DNA of 64,000 nt from Rubrivivax sp. (GCA_020248945.1 JADCGQ010000027.1:1-64000); one strand, 5' to 3'. Shown: positions 26,448 to 36,873, counted from the first letter of the stretch. Program-made: numbers and translations. Notes: generated by a model not told the origin, from the letters alone.

Positions 26448-26789
26448 ATGAACTTGACGATCAGCGGCCATCACCTCGAGGTCACACCGGCCTTGAGAGA
26501 GTACGTGCTCACCAAGCTCGATCGTGTGACGCGACATTTTGATCAGGTGGTGGACGTGTCCGTGCTGCTGACGGTGGAGAAGAACAAGGAGAAGGAGCGA
26601 CGACAGCGCGCCGAGGTCACGCTGCACGTCAAGGGCCGTGACATCTTCGTCGAGCATGCCGCCGAAGACCTGTACGCCGCGATCGACACCCTGATGGACA
26701 AGCTCGACCGCCAGGTCGTGCGCCACAAGGACCGCCTGCAGGACCACCACCACGAGAGCCCGAAGCGTCTGACGGCCGGCGCTGCCTGA
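26448..26789 (+). CDS. hpf: Ribosome hibernation-promoting factor, HPF/YfiA family (short form)
   Basis: 113-residue protein that binds the 30S decoding region of idle ribosomes and promotes 100S dimers in stationary phase. The opening [20 protein letters not shown] and the segment [17 protein letters not shown] are characteristic; the beta-alpha-beta core ends at about residue 100. It lacks the C-terminal dimerisation extension of long HPF. AAAGGAGG lies 6-8 nt before the ATG. It is followed by ptsN and hprK, the usual proteobacterial cluster, although rpoN, which often precedes hpf, is not next to it. A terminator follows at 26809-26830. Confidence 0.92.
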   Translation: MNLTISGHHLEVTPALREYVLTKLDRVTRHFDQVVDVSVLLTVEKNKEKERRQRAEVTLHVKGRDIFVEHAAEDLYAAIDTLMDKLDRQVVRHKDRLQDHHHESPKRLTAGAA

Positions 26790-26808
26790 GCGAGCCTCGA
26801 CCCGTCGA

Positions 26809-26830
26809 ACGGCCCTGCGGGGCCGTTTTT
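26809..26830 (+). terminator. Intrinsic terminator after hpf
   Basis: ACGGCCC-TGCG-GGGCCGT is a perfect 7-bp stem with a 4-nt loop followed by TTTTC. It separates hpf from ptsN, so ptsN-hprK probably have their own promoter. Confidence 0.8.
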
Positions 26831-27051
26831 CGTGGCGGCTCGCGCCGCCAGGCTCGCGGCGGCGTGGTGTTGCTGCAGCGCCGCAAAGTGTGTCGATAGC
26901 CCCCGATTCGGGGCTTTGCACCAGAGATGCCCGGGGCCGGCCGGCGCTATCATGATTTTTTGCAGTTCGCTGCAGTCGCCCGCCCTGCCGTCGCCACCGC
27001 GACGCGCGAAGCCGGCGAGAGGGGGCCATCCGCCCCAGGGGAAGAGCCCAG

Positions 27052-27522
27052 ATGAACCGTCTCGCCGCCATCCTGCCTGCCAGCAACGTGCTGGTGAACG
27101 TGGACGCGACCAGCAAGAAGCGAGTCTTCGAGCAGGCCGGCCTGTTGTTCGAGAACCAGCACGCCATTGCCCGCGGCACCGTCACCGACAACCTGTTCGC
27201 GCGCGAGCGGCTCGGCTCCACGGGCCTGGGTCATGCGGTGGCCATTCCGCACGGCCGCATCAAGGGCCTGAAGAACCCGCTGGCCGCCGTGCTGCGCGTG
27301 CAGGCGCCCATTCCGTTTGACGCGCCCGATGACGAACCGGTGGCGCTGCTGATTTTTCTGCTCGTGCCCGAAGCGGCGACGCAGCGGCACCTGGAGATCC
27401 TGTCCGAGATCGCCGAGATGCTGTCCGACCGCGACCTGCGCGAACGCCTCAAGACCGAAGCCGACGCCGCCGCGGTGCACAAGCTGATCTCGGACTGGGA
27501 ACCGCTGAAGTCCGTCGCCTGA
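27052..27522 (+). CDS. ptsN: Nitrogen-type PTS enzyme IIA (EIIA-Ntr)
   Basis: 156-residue PTS EIIA-Ntr domain protein, a phospho-regulator rather than a sugar transporter. The phosphorylated histidine is H67 in [22 protein letters not shown] precedes it, and [22 protein letters not shown] is the conserved helix. It links carbon/nitrogen status, potassium uptake and stress responses through phosphorylation by the NPr phosphocarrier. hprK begins 13 bp after its stop codon, suggesting co-transcription. The 262 bp between hpf and ptsN contain the hpf terminator and an AGCCCC/GGGGCT hairpin near 26900. Confidence 0.93.
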   Translation: MNRLAAILPASNVLVNVDATSKKRVFEQAGLLFENQHAIARGTVTDNLFARERLGSTGLGHAVAIPHGRIKGLKNPLAAVLRVQAPIPFDAPDDEPVALLIFLLVPEAATQRHLEILSEIAEMLSDRDLRERLKTEADAAAVHKLISDWEPLKSVA

Positions 27523-27535
27523 CGGACGCGGGCCC

Positions 27536-28492
27536 ATGAAGCCCACCAGCATCAGCGCCGAAGCGCTGTTCGAAGCCCACCGCGAGGTGCTGCGCTGGGC
27601 CTGGGTGGCCGGGCAAGGCCACCCCGAGCGCCGCTTCGACGACGCCGCGGTGCGCGACGCCCGCAGCGCCGCCGACCTGGTGGGCTACCTCAACTACATC
27701 CACCCCTACCGGGTGCAGATCGTCGGCCGGCGCGAGGTGAACTACCTCGACGCGGCCAGCCCCGAAGACGCCGAGCGGCGCATCGCGCGCATCGTCACGC
27801 TGGAGCCGCCGGTGATCATCGTCGCCGACGGCGTGGCCACGCCGCCGCGGCTGGCGGCGATGTGCGACCGCGCCGAGATCCCGCTGTTCGCCACCGCCGA
27901 GAGCGCCGGCCACGTGATCGACCTCGTGCGCGGCTACCTCGGCCAGCACTTTGCCGAGCGCACCACGCGCCATGGCGTGTTCATGGACATCCTGGGCCTG
28001 GGCGTGCTGCTCACGGGCGAGTCGGGCCTGGGCAAGAGCGAGCTCGGGCTGGAGCTGGTGTCGCGCGGCCACGGCCTGGTGGCCGACGATGCGGTGGACA
28101 TCTACCGCATCAGCCAGACGGCGCTGGAAGGCCGCTGCCCCGAGCTGCTGCAGAACCTGCTCGAGGTGCGCGGCATCGGCCTGCTCGACATCAAGGCCAT
28201 CTTCGGCGAGACGGCGGTGCGGCGGAAGATGCGGCTGAAGCTCATCGTGCACCTGGTGCGCAAGGAAACGCTGGAGCGCGAGTTCGAGCGCCTGCCGCAC
28301 GAGCCACTGTTCGAGGACATCCTCGGCCTGCCGGTGCGCAAGGTGGTGATCGCCGTCGACGCCGGCCGCAACCTGGCGGTGCTGGTGGAGGCCGCGGTGC
28401 GCAACACCGTGCTGCAGCTGCGCGGCATCGACACCTACCAGGAGTTCATCCGCCGCCACCAGGCGGCGATGGACAAGGGCGCGCCGGAGTGA
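27536..28492 (+). CDS. hprK: HPr kinase/phosphorylase
   Basis: 318-residue HprK that phosphorylates and dephosphorylates a serine of the HPr-like phosphocarrier. The Walker A P-loop is GESGLGKS at residues 161-168, preceded by [15 protein letters not shown]. Downstream are the signatures [11 protein letters not shown] and [16 protein letters not shown]. The length and both domains are normal. It sits directly after ptsN, the usual beta-proteobacterial arrangement, where it tunes the PTS-Ntr chain rather than classical catabolite repression. Its 3' end abuts a REP-like relic at 28497-28520. Confidence 0.94.
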   Translation: MKPTSISAEALFEAHREVLRWAWVAGQGHPERRFDDAAVRDARSAADLVGYLNYIHPYRVQIVGRREVNYLDAASPEDAERRIARIVTLEPPVIIVADGVATPPRLAAMCDRAEIPLFATAESAGHVIDLVRGYLGQHFAERTTRHGVFMDILGLGVLLTGESGLGKSELGLELVSRGHGLVADDAVDIYRISQTALEGRCPELLQNLLEVRGIGLLDIKAIFGETAVRRKMRLKLIVHLVRKETLEREFERLPHEPLFEDILGLPVRKVVIAVDAGRNLAVLVEAAVRNTVLQLRGIDTYQEFIRRHQAAMDKGAPE

Positions 28493-28496
28493 ACTT

Positions 28497-28520
28497 CCGT
28501 TCGGGCTGAGCCCGTCGAAG
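28497..28520 (-). repeat. Dispersed REP-like relic between hprK and fur
   Basis: CCGTTCGGGCTGAGCCCGTCGAAG resembles CCGTTCGCCCTGAGCCTGTCGAAG of the cluster near 17.95 kb, with three differences. It lies in the 42-bp gap between the convergent hprK and fur stop codons, a typical site for REP elements. Confidence 0.6.
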
Positions 28521-28534
28521 CCCCGCCCTGCCTT

Positions 28535-28966
28535 TCACTTCGCCTGCCGGTGCGGGCAGGCCTCTTTCGAGCAACGCGCGTACAGCGCCAGCGAGTGTTC
28601 TTGCAGCGTGAAGCCGCGTTCGCTGGCCACGGCGCGCTGGCGCTGCTCGATCTGGGCGTCGAAGAACTCCTCGACACGGCCGCAGTCCAGGCACACCAGG
28701 TGGTCGTGGTGCTGGCCCTCGTTGAGCTCGAACACGGCCTTGCCGCTCTCGAAGTTGCTGCGGCTCAGCAGGCCGGCCTGCTCGAACTGCATCAGCACGC
28801 GGTAGACGGTGGCCAGGCCGATGTCGGCGCCTTCGATGAGCAGCGACTTGTAGACGTCTTCGGCCGTCAGGTGGCGGCGGTCGGAGCGCTGAAAGACCTC
28901 GAGGATCTTGATGCGCGGCAGCGTGGCCTTCAGGCCGCTGCTCTTGAGTTCGTCGGCGTGCTTCAC
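28535..28966 (-). CDS. fur: Ferric uptake regulator Fur
   Basis: 143-residue metal-dependent repressor. The winged-helix domain contains [14 protein letters not shown] and [20 protein letters not shown] (recognition helix). The metal/dimer domain has H86-H87-x-H89 ([13 protein letters not shown]), C92 and C95, with a second cysteine pair near the C-terminus (CSKEACPH). I choose the GTG at 28966, because GGAGAGG precedes it and the protein then has the family's normal length and N-terminus ([14 protein letters not shown]). An in-frame extension of hundreds of codons upstream is antisense to bamE-dapB and not credible. It is divergent from bamE, a conserved proteobacterial arrangement. Confidence 0.95.
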   Translation of the reverse strand: MKHADELKSSGLKATLPRIKILEVFQRSDRRHLTAEDVYKSLLIEGADIGLATVYRVLMQFEQAGLLSRSNFESGKAVFELNEGQHHDHLVCLDCGRVEEFFDAQIEQRQRAVASERGFTLQEHSLALYARCSKEACPHRQAK

Positions 28967-29074
28967 TCGCCTCTCCTGGCACGGGGCGGGGCGGGACCGC
29001 CTCGCTAGAATCGCCGGATCATAGCCAGCACCCGCGCAGCGTCGCCGACCCTGCGCCGTGCCTGCGAATCCCCC

Positions 29075-29605
29075 ATGCGCCGACTCACCCCCCCTGCCGC
29101 CCTGCTCGTTGCCTGCATCGCCCTGGCCGGCTGCGAGTCGCTGGACCGCACCGACAGCCTGTTCGGCCTGATCACGCCCTACCGCATCGACATCGTGCAG
29201 GGCAACGCGGTCACGAAGGAGCAGCTGGCGCTCATCAAGCCCGGCGCGACGCGGCTGCAGGTGCGCGACGTGCTCGGCACGCCGCTGCTGGCCGACCCCT
29301 TCCACGCCGATCGCTGGGACTACCTCTTCACGCTGCGCCGCCCGGGCGCCGAGCTGCAGCGCCGCAGCGTGGTGGTGTTCTTCGACGGCGACCGCGTCAA
29401 GTCGGTCGAGGCGCCGAACGACCTGCCGACCGAGCGCGAATTCGTGGCCTCGATCAGCCGCAACCAGAAGATCACGCCGGTGAAGCTGGAGCTCACCGAA
29501 GACGAGCGCAAGGCGCTGCCGCCACCGGCCAGGCTGCCGGCGTTGCCGGCCGAACCGGCGCCGCAGGGCCCGGCGCGCGCCTACCCGCCGCTCGAGCCGG
29601 GCTGA
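29075..29605 (+). CDS. bamE: Outer membrane protein assembly factor BamE (SmpA/OmlA) lipoprotein
   Basis: 176-residue lipoprotein of the BAM complex, which inserts beta-barrel proteins into the outer membrane. The signal peptide ends in lipobox LAGC with acylated C20. The SmpA/OmlA domain contains [35 protein letters not shown] and [12 protein letters not shown] Pro/Ala-rich tail (about residues 145-176) is longer than in E. coli. It is divergent from fur with a 108-bp gap containing CTAGAATC, a -10-like element. dapB begins 4 bp after its stop. Confidence 0.93.
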   Translation: MRRLTPPAALLVACIALAGCESLDRTDSLFGLITPYRIDIVQGNAVTKEQLALIKPGATRLQVRDVLGTPLLADPFHADRWDYLFTLRRPGAELQRRSVVVFFDGDRVKSVEAPNDLPTEREFVASISRNQKITPVKLELTEDERKALPPPARLPALPAEPAPQGPARAYPPLEPG

Positions 29606-29609
29606 GCCC

Positions 29610-30413
29610 ATGCCGGTGCGCATCGCCATCGCCGGTGCGGGTGGCCGCATGGGGCGCATGCTGATCGAGGCCGTGCTGGCCGACGCCCAGGCGCAACTGG
29701 TGGCGGCACTCGACCAGCCCGGCAGCCCGGCCATCGGCCAGGACGCGGGCGCCGCGCTGGGCCGCCACACGGGCGTGGCCGTGAGTGGCGATGCCGCGGC
29801 GGCGCTGGCTGGCGGCGTCGACGTGCTGATCGACTTCACGCGGCCCGAAGGCACGATGGCGCACCTGGCGCTGGCGCGCCGCCACGGCGTCAAGCTCGTC
29901 GTCGGCACCACCGGCTTCACGCCCGAACAGAAGGCCGCCATCGGCGCGGCGGCGCAAGACATCGGCATCGTCTTCGCGCCGAACATGAGCGTGGGCGTCA
30001 ATGTGCTCGTCAAGCTGGTCGAGGCCGCCGCGGCGGCGCTCGACGAGCGTTACGACGCCGAGGTCTACGAGGTGCACCACCGCCACAAGGTCGATGCCCC
30101 GAGCGGCACGGCGCTGGCGCTGGGTGAGGCGGTGGCGCGCGGCCGCGGCGTGAACTTCGCCGAGCGCGCCGTGCTCAGCCGCGAAGGCCACACCGGCGAG
30201 CGCCGCCGTGGCGACATCGGCTTCGGCACGCTGCGCGGCGGCGACATCATCGGCGAGCACCTCGTCATGTTCGCCGGCACCGGCGAGCGCATCGAGATCG
30301 CGCACAAGAGCGGCAGCCGCGCCAACTACGCCGAAGGCAGCCTGCGCGCGGCGCACTTCCTGGCGGCACACGGCCCGGGCCTGTACGGCATGGCCGACGT
30401 GCTCGGCCTGTAG
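29610..30413 (+). CDS. dapB: 4-hydroxy-tetrahydrodipicolinate reductase
   Basis: 267-residue enzyme of the diaminopimelate/lysine pathway, reducing hydroxy-tetrahydrodipicolinate with NAD(P)H. The nucleotide-binding motif is [10 protein letters not shown] at the N-terminus. [17 protein letters not shown] is followed by [11 protein letters not shown]. The catalytic signature is [17 protein letters not shown], with the conserved His and Lys. Length is typical. It is 4 bp from bamE and 27 bp from exbB, so it probably belongs to a bamE-dapB-exbB-exbD transcript. Confidence 0.96.
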   Translation: MPVRIAIAGAGGRMGRMLIEAVLADAQAQLVAALDQPGSPAIGQDAGAALGRHTGVAVSGDAAAALAGGVDVLIDFTRPEGTMAHLALARRHGVKLVVGTTGFTPEQKAAIGAAAQDIGIVFAPNMSVGVNVLVKLVEAAAAALDERYDAEVYEVHHRHKVDAPSGTALALGEAVARGRGVNFAERAVLSREGHTGERRRGDIGFGTLRGGDIIGEHLVMFAGTGERIEIAHKSGSRANYAEGSLRAAHFLAAHGPGLYGMADVLGL

Positions 30414-30440
30414 CCCCAGCGGCCTGCCCCGCCCGCCGCG

Positions 30441-31073
30441 ATGGAAGGCCTGCTTCAAGCCTGGAACGCCGCCGACGGCGTGGGCCGGGCCACGGCGCTG
30501 CTGCTGCTGGCCATGTCCATCGCCGCCTGGGTGCTGATCATCTGGAAGGGCTGGCTGCTCAGGCGCGCCGCCGCCGACGTGGCGCGTGCACTGCCGGCCT
30601 ACTGGGATGCCGCGTCGCCCGCCGAGGGCCGCGCGCGGCTGCAGGCGCTGGACCGTGAACGCCTGCTGCTGCCGCTGCTCGACGCCGCCGATAGCGAGCC
30701 CGCCACCGCCACGCTGGAGGCCGCGGCCCGGCCCGAGAGCCAGCGCACGCGCCGGCTGCGCGGTGCGCTGCATGCGGCCCACGCGCAGCTGCAGTCGGGG
30801 CAGGTGGTGCTGGCGAGCATCGGCGCCACGGCGCCCTTCGTCGGCCTGTTCGGCACCGTCTGGGGCATTTACCACGCGTTGATCGGGCTCGTGGGCGCGG
30901 GCAGCCTGAGCCTGGACCAGGTCAGCGGCCCGGTCGGCGAGGCGCTCATCATGACGGCCGCCGGCATCGCCGTCGCCGTGCCCGCGGTGCTGGCCTACAA
31001 CCTGTTCGGCAGCTGGATCGCCGCCTGCGAGGCCGAGCTCGAAGGCTACGCGCACGACCTGCTCGAGCGCTGA
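30441..31073 (+). CDS. exbB: ExbB/TolQ-type proton channel subunit
   Basis: 210-residue inner-membrane MotA/TolQ/ExbB family protein. The first membrane helix is at about residues 16-36; the second and third are at about 125-145 and 165-190 around GATAPFVGLFGTVWGIYHAL and MTAAGIAVAVPAVLAYNLFG. The threonine-rich third helix expected for proton conduction is partly replaced by Ala/Val. With ExbD, encoded 4 bp downstream, it would energise TonB; a TolQR role is possible, but no tol genes adjoin. It could power the receptor at 1283-3667. Confidence 0.88.
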   Translation: MEGLLQAWNAADGVGRATALLLLAMSIAAWVLIIWKGWLLRRAAADVARALPAYWDAASPAEGRARLQALDRERLLLPLLDAADSEPATATLEAAARPESQRTRRLRGALHAAHAQLQSGQVVLASIGATAPFVGLFGTVWGIYHALIGLVGAGSLSLDQVSGPVGEALIMTAAGIAVAVPAVLAYNLFGSWIAACEAELEGYAHDLLER

Positions 31074-31077
31074 GGCC

Positions 31078-31530
31078 ATGGCCTTCGGACGCCTCAGCCG
31101 CCGCGAGCCGGGCACCGGCATCCAGGGCCCAAGCGGCCCGATGAGCGACATCAACATGACGCCGCTGATCGACGTGATGCTGGTGCTGCTGGTGATCTTC
31201 ATCGTCACCGCGCCGCTGCTGGCGAGCCGATTGAAGCTCGATCTGCCCCAGGCCGAGGCCGCCGCCGGTGCCGGGCCGGGCGCGGTGCTGGCGGTGAGCA
31301 TCGCGGCCGACGGCCGCGTCTACCTCGCCGACGAGGCCTTGCCGGCCGCCGAGCTGCGCGCCCGGCTGGAGGCCGCTGCCAGGGCCGCCTTGGCGCGCGA
31401 CCCCGCCACCGAGCTGCAGCTGCGCGCCGACCGCGCCGTGCCCTACGGCCGCGTCGCCGAGCTCATCGGCTGGGTGCAGGGCGCCGGCCTCACGCGCATA
31501 GGCCTCGTGACAGAGGCGCCGACACAGTAG
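31078..31530 (+). CDS. exbD: ExbD/TolR-type biopolymer transport protein
   Basis: 150-residue partner of ExbB. One N-terminal membrane helix (about residues 28-48) contains the essential aspartate in [21 protein letters not shown] periplasmic domain follows (residues 55-150). The motif [17 protein letters not shown] is highly characteristic. It is 4 bp after exbB. The leuS promoter box begins at its last codon. Confidence 0.93.
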   Translation: MAFGRLSRREPGTGIQGPSGPMSDINMTPLIDVMLVLLVIFIVTAPLLASRLKLDLPQAEAAAGAGPGAVLAVSIAADGRVYLADEALPAAELRARLEAAARAALARDPATELQLRADRAVPYGRVAELIGWVQGAGLTRIGLVTEAPTQ

Positions 31531-31543
31531 CGCTCCCTACAAT
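31530..31543 (+). promoter_or_regulatory. leuS: GCGCTCCCTACAAT box before leuS
   Basis: Identical to the 14-mer before the flavoprotein gene at 5051. TACAAT ends at 31543 and the ATG at 31551 follows after 7 nt, so the transcript would begin at or next to the start codon. The bases between (CTGGCGG) do not form a Shine-Dalgarno sequence. Confidence 0.5.
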
Positions 31544-31550
31544 CTGGCGG

Positions 31551-34196
31551 ATGAATGACAAGTACGTCCCCGCCGAGGTCGAGAGCACCGCACAGGCCCA
31601 CTGGCAATCCGTCGACGCGTACCGCGTGACGGAAGACGCCAGCCGGCCGAAGTTCTACGCCTGCAGCATGCTGCCCTACCCCAGTGGCAAGCTGCACATG
31701 GGCCATGTGCGCAACTACACCATCAACGACATGTTGACGCGGCAGCTGCGCATGAAGGGCATGAACGTGCTCATGCCCATGGGCTGGGACGCCTTCGGCC
31801 TGCCAGCCGAAAACGCGGCCATGAAGAACAAGGTGCCGCCGGCCCAGTGGACGTACTCCAACATCGCCCACATGAAGGGCCAGATGCAGGCCATGGGCTT
31901 GGCCATCGACTGGAGCCGCGAGCTCGCCACCTGCAGCCCTGAGTACTACAAGTGGAACCAGTGGCTGTTCCTGAAGATGCTCGAGGCGGGCATTGCCGAG
32001 CGGCGCACGCAGGTCGTCAACTGGGACCCGGTCGACCAGACCGTGCTGGCCAACGAGCAGGTGATCGACGGCCGCGGCTGGCGCAGCGGCGCGCTGGTCG
32101 AGAAGCGCGAGATTCCCGGCTACTACCTTCGCATCACCAAGTACGCCGACGAGCTGCTGGCCGGCGTCACCGACCCGACCTCGCCGCACTACCTGGACGG
32201 CTGGCCCGAGCGCGTGCGCCTGATGCAGGAGCACTGGATTGGCAAGAGCGAAGGCGTGCGCTTTGCCTTCACGCACGACATCACCCCGCATGACGCGACA
32301 AGCGACGGCCAGCCCATCCAGGGCGGGCGGCTGTTCGTGTTCACGACGCGTGTGGACACGCTGATGGGCGTCACCTTCTGTGCCGTGGCCCCCGAGCATC
32401 CGCTGGCCGCACACGCCGCGGCGCACCGGCCCAAGCTGGCTGCCTTCATCGAGAAGTGCAAGCAAGGCGGCACCACCGAGGCCGAACTGGCGCTGCGCGA
32501 CAAGGAAGGCATGGACACCGGCCTCGTCGTCACGCACCCGCTCACCGGCCAGAGCGTGCCGCTGTGGGTGGGCAACTACGTGCTGATGAGCTACGGCGAC
32601 GGCGCCGTGATGGGCGTGCCCGCGCACGACGAGCGCGACTTCGCCTTCGCCAAGAAGTACGGGCTGCCGATCCAGCAGGTGGTGCACGTCGAGGGCGAGC
32701 ACTTCGACTATGCCCGCTGGCAGGACTGGTACGCCGACAAGGCCCGCGGCATCACCGTCAACTCCGACCTCTACAGCGGCCTGTCCTTCAAGGACGCCGT
32801 CGATGCCATCTCCCGCGCCCTGGCCGAGCGCGGCCTGGGCGAGAAGAAGACGACCTGGCGGCTGCGCGACTGGGGCGTGAGCCGCCAGCGCTACTGGGGC
32901 ACGCCGATCCCCATCATCCACTGCGACGAGCACGGCGCGGTGCCGGTGCCCGAGGCCGACCTGCCGGTGGTGCTGCCCGAAGACTGCATCCCCGACGGCA
33001 GCGGCAACCCGCTGCACAAGCACGAAGGCTTCCACGCCGGCGTGACCTGCCCCATCTGCGGCAAGCCGGCACGCCGCGAGACCGACACGCTCGACACCTT
33101 CGTCGACAGCTCCTGGTACTTCATGCGCTACTGCGATTCATCGCTCGACACCGCGATGGTGGGCGCGGGCACGCAGTACTGGATGCCGATGGACCAGTAC
33201 ATCGGCGGCATCGAGCACGCCATCCTGCACCTGCTGTACGCCCGCTTCTGGACACGCGCGATGCGCGACCTGGGCCTGGTGACGGTGTCCGAACCCTTCA
33301 AGAAGCTGCTGACGCAGGGCATGGTGCTGAACGAGGCCTTCAGCCGCACCAGCGCGGAAGCGGGCCGCGAGTACTTCTGGGCCCACGACCTGGACATCGT
33401 GCGCGACGAGCACGCGCACGTCGTCTCGGCCACGGCGCGGCGCGACGGCCAGCCGGTGCACTACGAGGGCTGGACGACGATGTCCAAGTCCAAGAACAAC
33501 GGCGTCGACCCGCAGGCCGTGATCGAGCGCTTCGGGGCCGACACCGCGCGCCTGTTCGTCATGTTCGCCAGCCCGCCCGAGCAGACCATCGAGTGGAACG
33601 ACGCCGGCGTGGAAGGCGCCAACCGCTTCCTGCGCCGCGTGTGGAACTTCGGCGCCAGGCACCGCCAGGCCATCCGCGGCGCCGGTGCGCCCGAAGCCCA
33701 TGCCGAAGCCAAGGCGCTGCGCCGCGAGATCCATGTCGTGCTGCGCCAGGTGAGCTACGACTTCGAGCGCATGCAATACAACACCGTGGCCAGCGGCGCG
33801 ATGAAGATGCTCAACGCGCTGGAGGCCGCCGCGGCCAGCGCCGGCCCCGGCACGCTGAAAGAGGGCTTCGGCATCCTGCTGCGCGTGCTGTACCCGGCCT
33901 GCCCGCACATCGGCTGGCAGCTCTGGCGCGAGCTCGGCTTCGAGGCCGCGCACGGCGACCTGCTCGACGCACCCTGGCCCACGGTCGACGAGGCCGCGCT
34001 GGTGCAGGACGAGATCGAGCTGGTGCTGCAGATCAGCGGCAAGCTGCGTGGCGCGCTGCGCGTGCCGGCTGCGGCCGACCGCGCCACCATCGAGGCCGCG
34101 GCGCTGGCGAGCGCGGAGTTCGCGAAGTTCAGCGAAGGCAAGCCGGCGAAGAAGGTCATCGTCGTGCCGGGCCGGCTGGTGAATGTGGTCGTCTAG
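31551..34196 (+). CDS. leuS: Leucyl-tRNA synthetase
   Basis: 881-residue class I aminoacyl-tRNA synthetase. The HIGH motif is HMGH at residues 49-52 ([15 protein letters not shown]) and the KMSKS motif is MSKS at 644-647 ([13 protein letters not shown]). The editing domain lies between, with [11 protein letters not shown] and [13 protein letters not shown]. The zinc-binding module [18 protein letters not shown] and the C-terminal anticodon-binding domain are intact. The length is normal. It overlaps lptE by 14 bp and is followed by holA, the standard beta-proteobacterial order. Confidence 0.97.
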   Translation: MNDKYVPAEVESTAQAHWQSVDAYRVTEDASRPKFYACSMLPYPSGKLHMGHVRNYTINDMLTRQLRMKGMNVLMPMGWDAFGLPAENAAMKNKVPPAQWTYSNIAHMKGQMQAMGLAIDWSRELATCSPEYYKWNQWLFLKMLEAGIAERRTQVVNWDPVDQTVLANEQVIDGRGWRSGALVEKREIPGYYLRITKYADELLAGVTDPTSPHYLDGWPERVRLMQEHWIGKSEGVRFAFTHDITPHDATSDGQPIQGGRLFVFTTRVDTLMGVTFCAVAPEHPLAAHAAAHRPKLAAFIEKCKQGGTTEAELALRDKEGMDTGLVVTHPLTGQSVPLWVGNYVLMSYGDGAVMGVPAHDERDFAFAKKYGLPIQQVVHVEGEHFDYARWQDWYADKARGITVNSDLYSGLSFKDAVDAISRALAERGLGEKKTTWRLRDWGVSRQRYWGTPIPIIHCDEHGAVPVPEADLPVVLPEDCIPDGSGNPLHKHEGFHAGVTCPICGKPARRETDTLDTFVDSSWYFMRYCDSSLDTAMVGAGTQYWMPMDQYIGGIEHAILHLLYARFWTRAMRDLGLVTVSEPFKKLLTQGMVLNEAFSRTSAEAGREYFWAHDLDIVRDEHAHVVSATARRDGQPVHYEGWTTMSKSKNNGVDPQAVIERFGADTARLFVMFASPPEQTIEWNDAGVEGANRFLRRVWNFGARHRQAIRGAGAPEAHAEAKALRREIHVVLRQVSYDFERMQYNTVASGAMKMLNALEAAAASAGPGTLKEGFGILLRVLYPACPHIGWQLWRELGFEAAHGDLLDAPWPTVDEAALVQDEIELVLQISGKLRGALRVPAAADRATIEAAALASAEFAKFSEGKPAKKVIVVPGRLVNVVV

Positions 34197-34683
34197 ACGT
34201 CGGGCACTGCGGGGTGGCGTGGTCGCGCTGGCCACGCTGGCCACCGCCGGCTGCGGCTTCACGCGCCGGCAGCCGCCCCGGCTGGCCTTCGGCTCCATCG
34301 CCCTGGCGGGCTTCGCGCCGCGCAGCCCGCTGGCGGCCGAGCTGACGCGGCAGCTGCGTGCGCAGGTGCAGGTGCTGCCCGCGCCCGACCGGGCCGATGT
34401 CGTGCTCGAATCGCTCGACGACGCGCGCGAGAAGAGCATCGTCGCCAGCACGGCCGCGGCACAGGTGCGCGAGGTGCAGCTGCGCTTGCGCTTCCACTTC
34501 AGCGCGCGCACGCCCTCGGGCCGGCTGCTGATTCCGCGCGCCGAGCTGATGGTGGCGCGCGACCTCTCCACCACCGAAGCCGCCTCGCTGGCCAAGGCCT
34601 TCGAAGAGGCCGAGCTGTACCGCGAGATGCAGGCCGATGTCGTGCAGCAGGTGCTGCGGCGGCTGGCCAGCATCACGGTCTAG
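34183..34683 (+). CDS. lptE: LPS-assembly lipoprotein LptE
   Basis: 166-residue lipoprotein plugging the LptD barrel during lipopolysaccharide insertion. The signal peptide has lipobox TAGC with C24. The mature part has the LptE pattern: [35 protein letters not shown] and the helix ending [21 protein letters not shown]. It starts inside leuS, 14 bp before the leuS stop, and is followed by holA after 18 bp. Its partner lptD is about 14 kb away in the window. Confidence 0.9.
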   Translation: MWSSRRRALRGGVVALATLATAGCGFTRRQPPRLAFGSIALAGFAPRSPLAAELTRQLRAQVQVLPAPDRADVVLESLDDAREKSIVASTAAAQVREVQLRLRFHFSARTPSGRLLIPRAELMVARDLSTTEAASLAKAFEEAELYREMQADVVQQVLRRLASITV

Positions 34684-34693
34684 CGCCCACAAT
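34683..34693 (+). promoter_or_regulatory. holA: GCGCCCACAAT box before holA
   Basis: CACAAT (34688-34693) is followed after 8 nt (CCCCGGTC) by the ATG at 34702, with no Shine-Dalgarno motif. The spacing matches the leuS, flavoprotein and kinase boxes, although the upstream half is less similar. Confidence 0.35.
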
Positions 34694-34701
34694 CCCCGGT
34701 C

Positions 34702-35796
34702 ATGCAGATCCGCGCCGACGCCCTCGACACGGCCCTCGCCCGCGGCCTGAAGCGCCTGTACACCGTGTTCGGCGACGAGCCGCTGCTGGCGCAGGAAGCT
34801 GCCGACGCCATCCGCAGCGCGGCGCGCGCCGCCGGCTACACCGAGCGCCAGGTGTTCACGGTGGCCGGTGCGCACTTCGACTGGAGCGCCGTCATCGGCG
34901 CCGCGCAGGCGATGAGCCTGTTCGCCGAGCGCCAGCTGATCGAGATCCGCATCCCCTCGGGCAAACCGGGCAAGGACGGCTCCGAGGCACTGCAGCGATA
35001 TGTCGAGCACGGCTGCGACGACGTGCTGACGCTCGTCACGCTGCCGGGGCTGGACAACACGGGCCTGAAGAGCGCGTGGTTCTCGGCGCTCGACAGCGCC
35101 GGCGCCAGCGTGCGCGTGGAGCCGGTGGCGCGCCACGCGCTGCCGGCCTGGCTGGCGCAGCGGCTGTCGCGCCAGCAGCAGCGTGTGATGGCCGGCGAGG
35201 AAGGCCAGCGCACGCTGGCGTTTTTTGCCGACAGCGTCGAGGGCAACCTGCTCGCCGCGCACCAGGAGCTGCAGAAGCTGGCGCTGCTGCACGGCCCGGG
35301 CGAGCTGCGCTACGAGCAGGTGGAAGCCGCGGTGCTGAACGTGGCGCGCTACGACGTCGGCCAGCTGTCCGAGGCGGTGTGGAACGGCCAGACGGCGCGC
35401 GCGCTGCGCATGCTCGACGGCCTGCGTGCCGAAGGCGAGGCGGCGGTGCGCGTGCACTGGCTGCTGGCCGAGGACGTGCGCGCGCTGGCGCGCGTGACGG
35501 CGGCGCTGCGCGAGGGCCGGCCCATCGGCATGGCCATGCAGGAGGCGCGCGTGTGGGGCAGCCGGCAGCGCGCGCTGGAGCGTGTGGCGCCGCTGCTGGC
35601 CGAGCACCAGATGGCCTACCTGCTGGACGCCGCGGCCGTGTGCGACGGCCTGTGCAAGGGCCTGCCTCACCCCGACTGGCCCGCCGAGCCCTGGGACGCG
35701 CTGCGCCGCTGGATGCTGGTGATGCTGGAAGCCGCCGCGCCAGCGCCCACGGGCGCCGCCAAAGGCCGGCGGCTGCGGCTGGCGCTCAGCGCCTGA
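34702..35796 (+). CDS. holA: DNA polymerase III subunit delta
   Basis: 364-residue clamp-loader subunit that opens the beta clamp. The N-terminal AAA+-like domain begins MQIRADALDTAL with LYTVFGDEPLLAQEAADAIR. The beta-interacting region includes AQAMSLFAERQLIEIRIPSGKPG, and later landmarks are NLLAAHQELQKLALL and YDVGQLSEAVWNG. Length and domain order are normal. It ends 7 bp before the convergent desulfhydrase stop codon. Confidence 0.94.
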   Translation: MQIRADALDTALARGLKRLYTVFGDEPLLAQEAADAIRSAARAAGYTERQVFTVAGAHFDWSAVIGAAQAMSLFAERQLIEIRIPSGKPGKDGSEALQRYVEHGCDDVLTLVTLPGLDNTGLKSAWFSALDSAGASVRVEPVARHALPAWLAQRLSRQQQRVMAGEEGQRTLAFFADSVEGNLLAAHQELQKLALLHGPGELRYEQVEAAVLNVARYDVGQLSEAVWNGQTARALRMLDGLRAEGEAAVRVHWLLAEDVRALARVTAALREGRPIGMAMQEARVWGSRQRALERVAPLLAEHQMAYLLDAAAVCDGLCKGLPHPDWPAEPWDALRRWMLVMLEAAAPAPTGAAKGRRLRLALSA

Positions 35797-35803
35797 GCGT
35801 CTC

Positions 35804-36841
35804 TCAAGGCGCCACGTCCTCCTGCCCCAACACCACCCGCTGGTACGGAAACAGCGAGGTCATGCCGCCCGTGTGCAGGAACATCAGGCGCTCGCCGGCC
35901 TTGAACACACCCTCGCGCGCCAGGCCGATGAGCCCGGCCATCACCTTGCCGGTGTAGACCGGGTCCAGCAGGATGGCCTCGGTGCGCGCCAGCATCTGCA
36001 CCGCCTCCACCATGCGCGCATTCGGCACCGAGTACTTCGGCTGCCAGTAGCCGCCCACGCAGTGCACGTCGTCCGGCCGTACCGTGATGGGCCAGCCGAG
36101 CAGCGCGCACACGGCCTGCGCTTCCTTCAGCACCAGCGGCTGCTGCTGCGCCGGATCGCGGCTGACGCCGATGCCGGTGATGGGGATGCCGATGCGCTGC
36201 CCGAGAAAGCCCGCCACCAGCCCGCCGTGCGTGCCCGAGCTGCCGCTGCCCACCACCAGGTGGTCCAGGCCCAGGCCGCGTTCGAAGAGCTGCTGCTGCA
36301 GCTCCTGCGCGCAGGCCACGTAGCCCAGGCCGCCGAGTGCGTTGCTGCCGCCGCCGGCAATGACGTAGGCCTTGCGGCCGAGTGCGGCCAGCTCGTCGGC
36401 CACCTTCTGCATGGCAGCAAGCATGTCGGTGCCCGCGGGCACCACGGTGATGGCCTCCACGCCCATCAGGCGGAACAGGAAGTGGTTGCCGCCGCCCTCG
36501 GCGTCGAAGCTGTTCGGGATGCGCTCCTCGATGACGAAGCGGCACTGCAGCCCCTCCTTCACCGCCGCCGCCAGCGTGATGCGGCAGTGGTTGCTCTGCG
36601 GCGCGCCGCAGGTGACGAGCGTGTCGCAGCCCTGTGCCAGCGCGTCGGCCACCAGGAACTCGAGCTTGCGTGTCTTGTTGCCACCCGGCGAGAGGCCGAG
36701 CAGATCGTCGCGCTTGATCCACACCTCGGGCCCGCGGCCGCCCGGGCAGCTGGCGGCCAGCGCGGCGCTGAAGCGCGGCATCGGTTCGATGGGCGTGGCG
36801 CCTTCGGTGTAGCGGCGGCGGGGGAAGCGGGAGAGGTCCAT
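35804..36841 (-). CDS. PLP-dependent D-cysteine desulfhydrase / ACC-deaminase-family protein
   Basis: 345-residue fold-type II PLP enzyme. The cofactor lysine is K56 in SPGGNKTRKLEFL. TCGAPQSNHCRITLAAA, PNSFDAEGGGN, GSGSSGTHGGLVAG and the C-terminal LFLHTGGMTSLF, which contacts the phosphate, are conserved. The closest known activities are D-cysteine desulfhydrase (DcyD), L-cysteate sulfo-lyase (CuyA) and ACC deaminase; they are separated by a few active-site residues I cannot settle by eye. Expected products are pyruvate, ammonia and sulfide or sulfite. The 2-hydroxyacid dehydrogenase gene lies 32 bp upstream on the same strand. Confidence 0.83.
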   Translation of the reverse strand: MDLSRFPRRRYTEGATPIEPMPRFSAALAASCPGGRGPEVWIKRDDLLGLSPGGNKTRKLEFLVADALAQGCDTLVTCGAPQSNHCRITLAAAVKEGLQCRFVIEERIPNSFDAEGGGNHFLFRLMGVEAITVVPAGTDMLAAMQKVADELAALGRKAYVIAGGGSNALGGLGYVACAQELQQQLFERGLGLDHLVVGSGSSGTHGGLVAGFLGQRIGIPITGIGVSRDPAQQQPLVLKEAQAVCALLGWPITVRPDDVHCVGGYWQPKYSVPNARMVEAVQMLARTEAILLDPVYTGKVMAGLIGLAREGVFKAGERLMFLHTGGMTSLFPYQRVVLGQEDVAP

Positions 36842-36873
36842 GGGGTGGTGTCCTGCGGCTCAAAAACGGGGGA

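Noticed and set aside
28967..30013. Long N-terminal extension of fur
   Set aside because: The extension is antisense to bamE and dapB; the GTG at 28966 with GGAGAGG gives a normal Fur.
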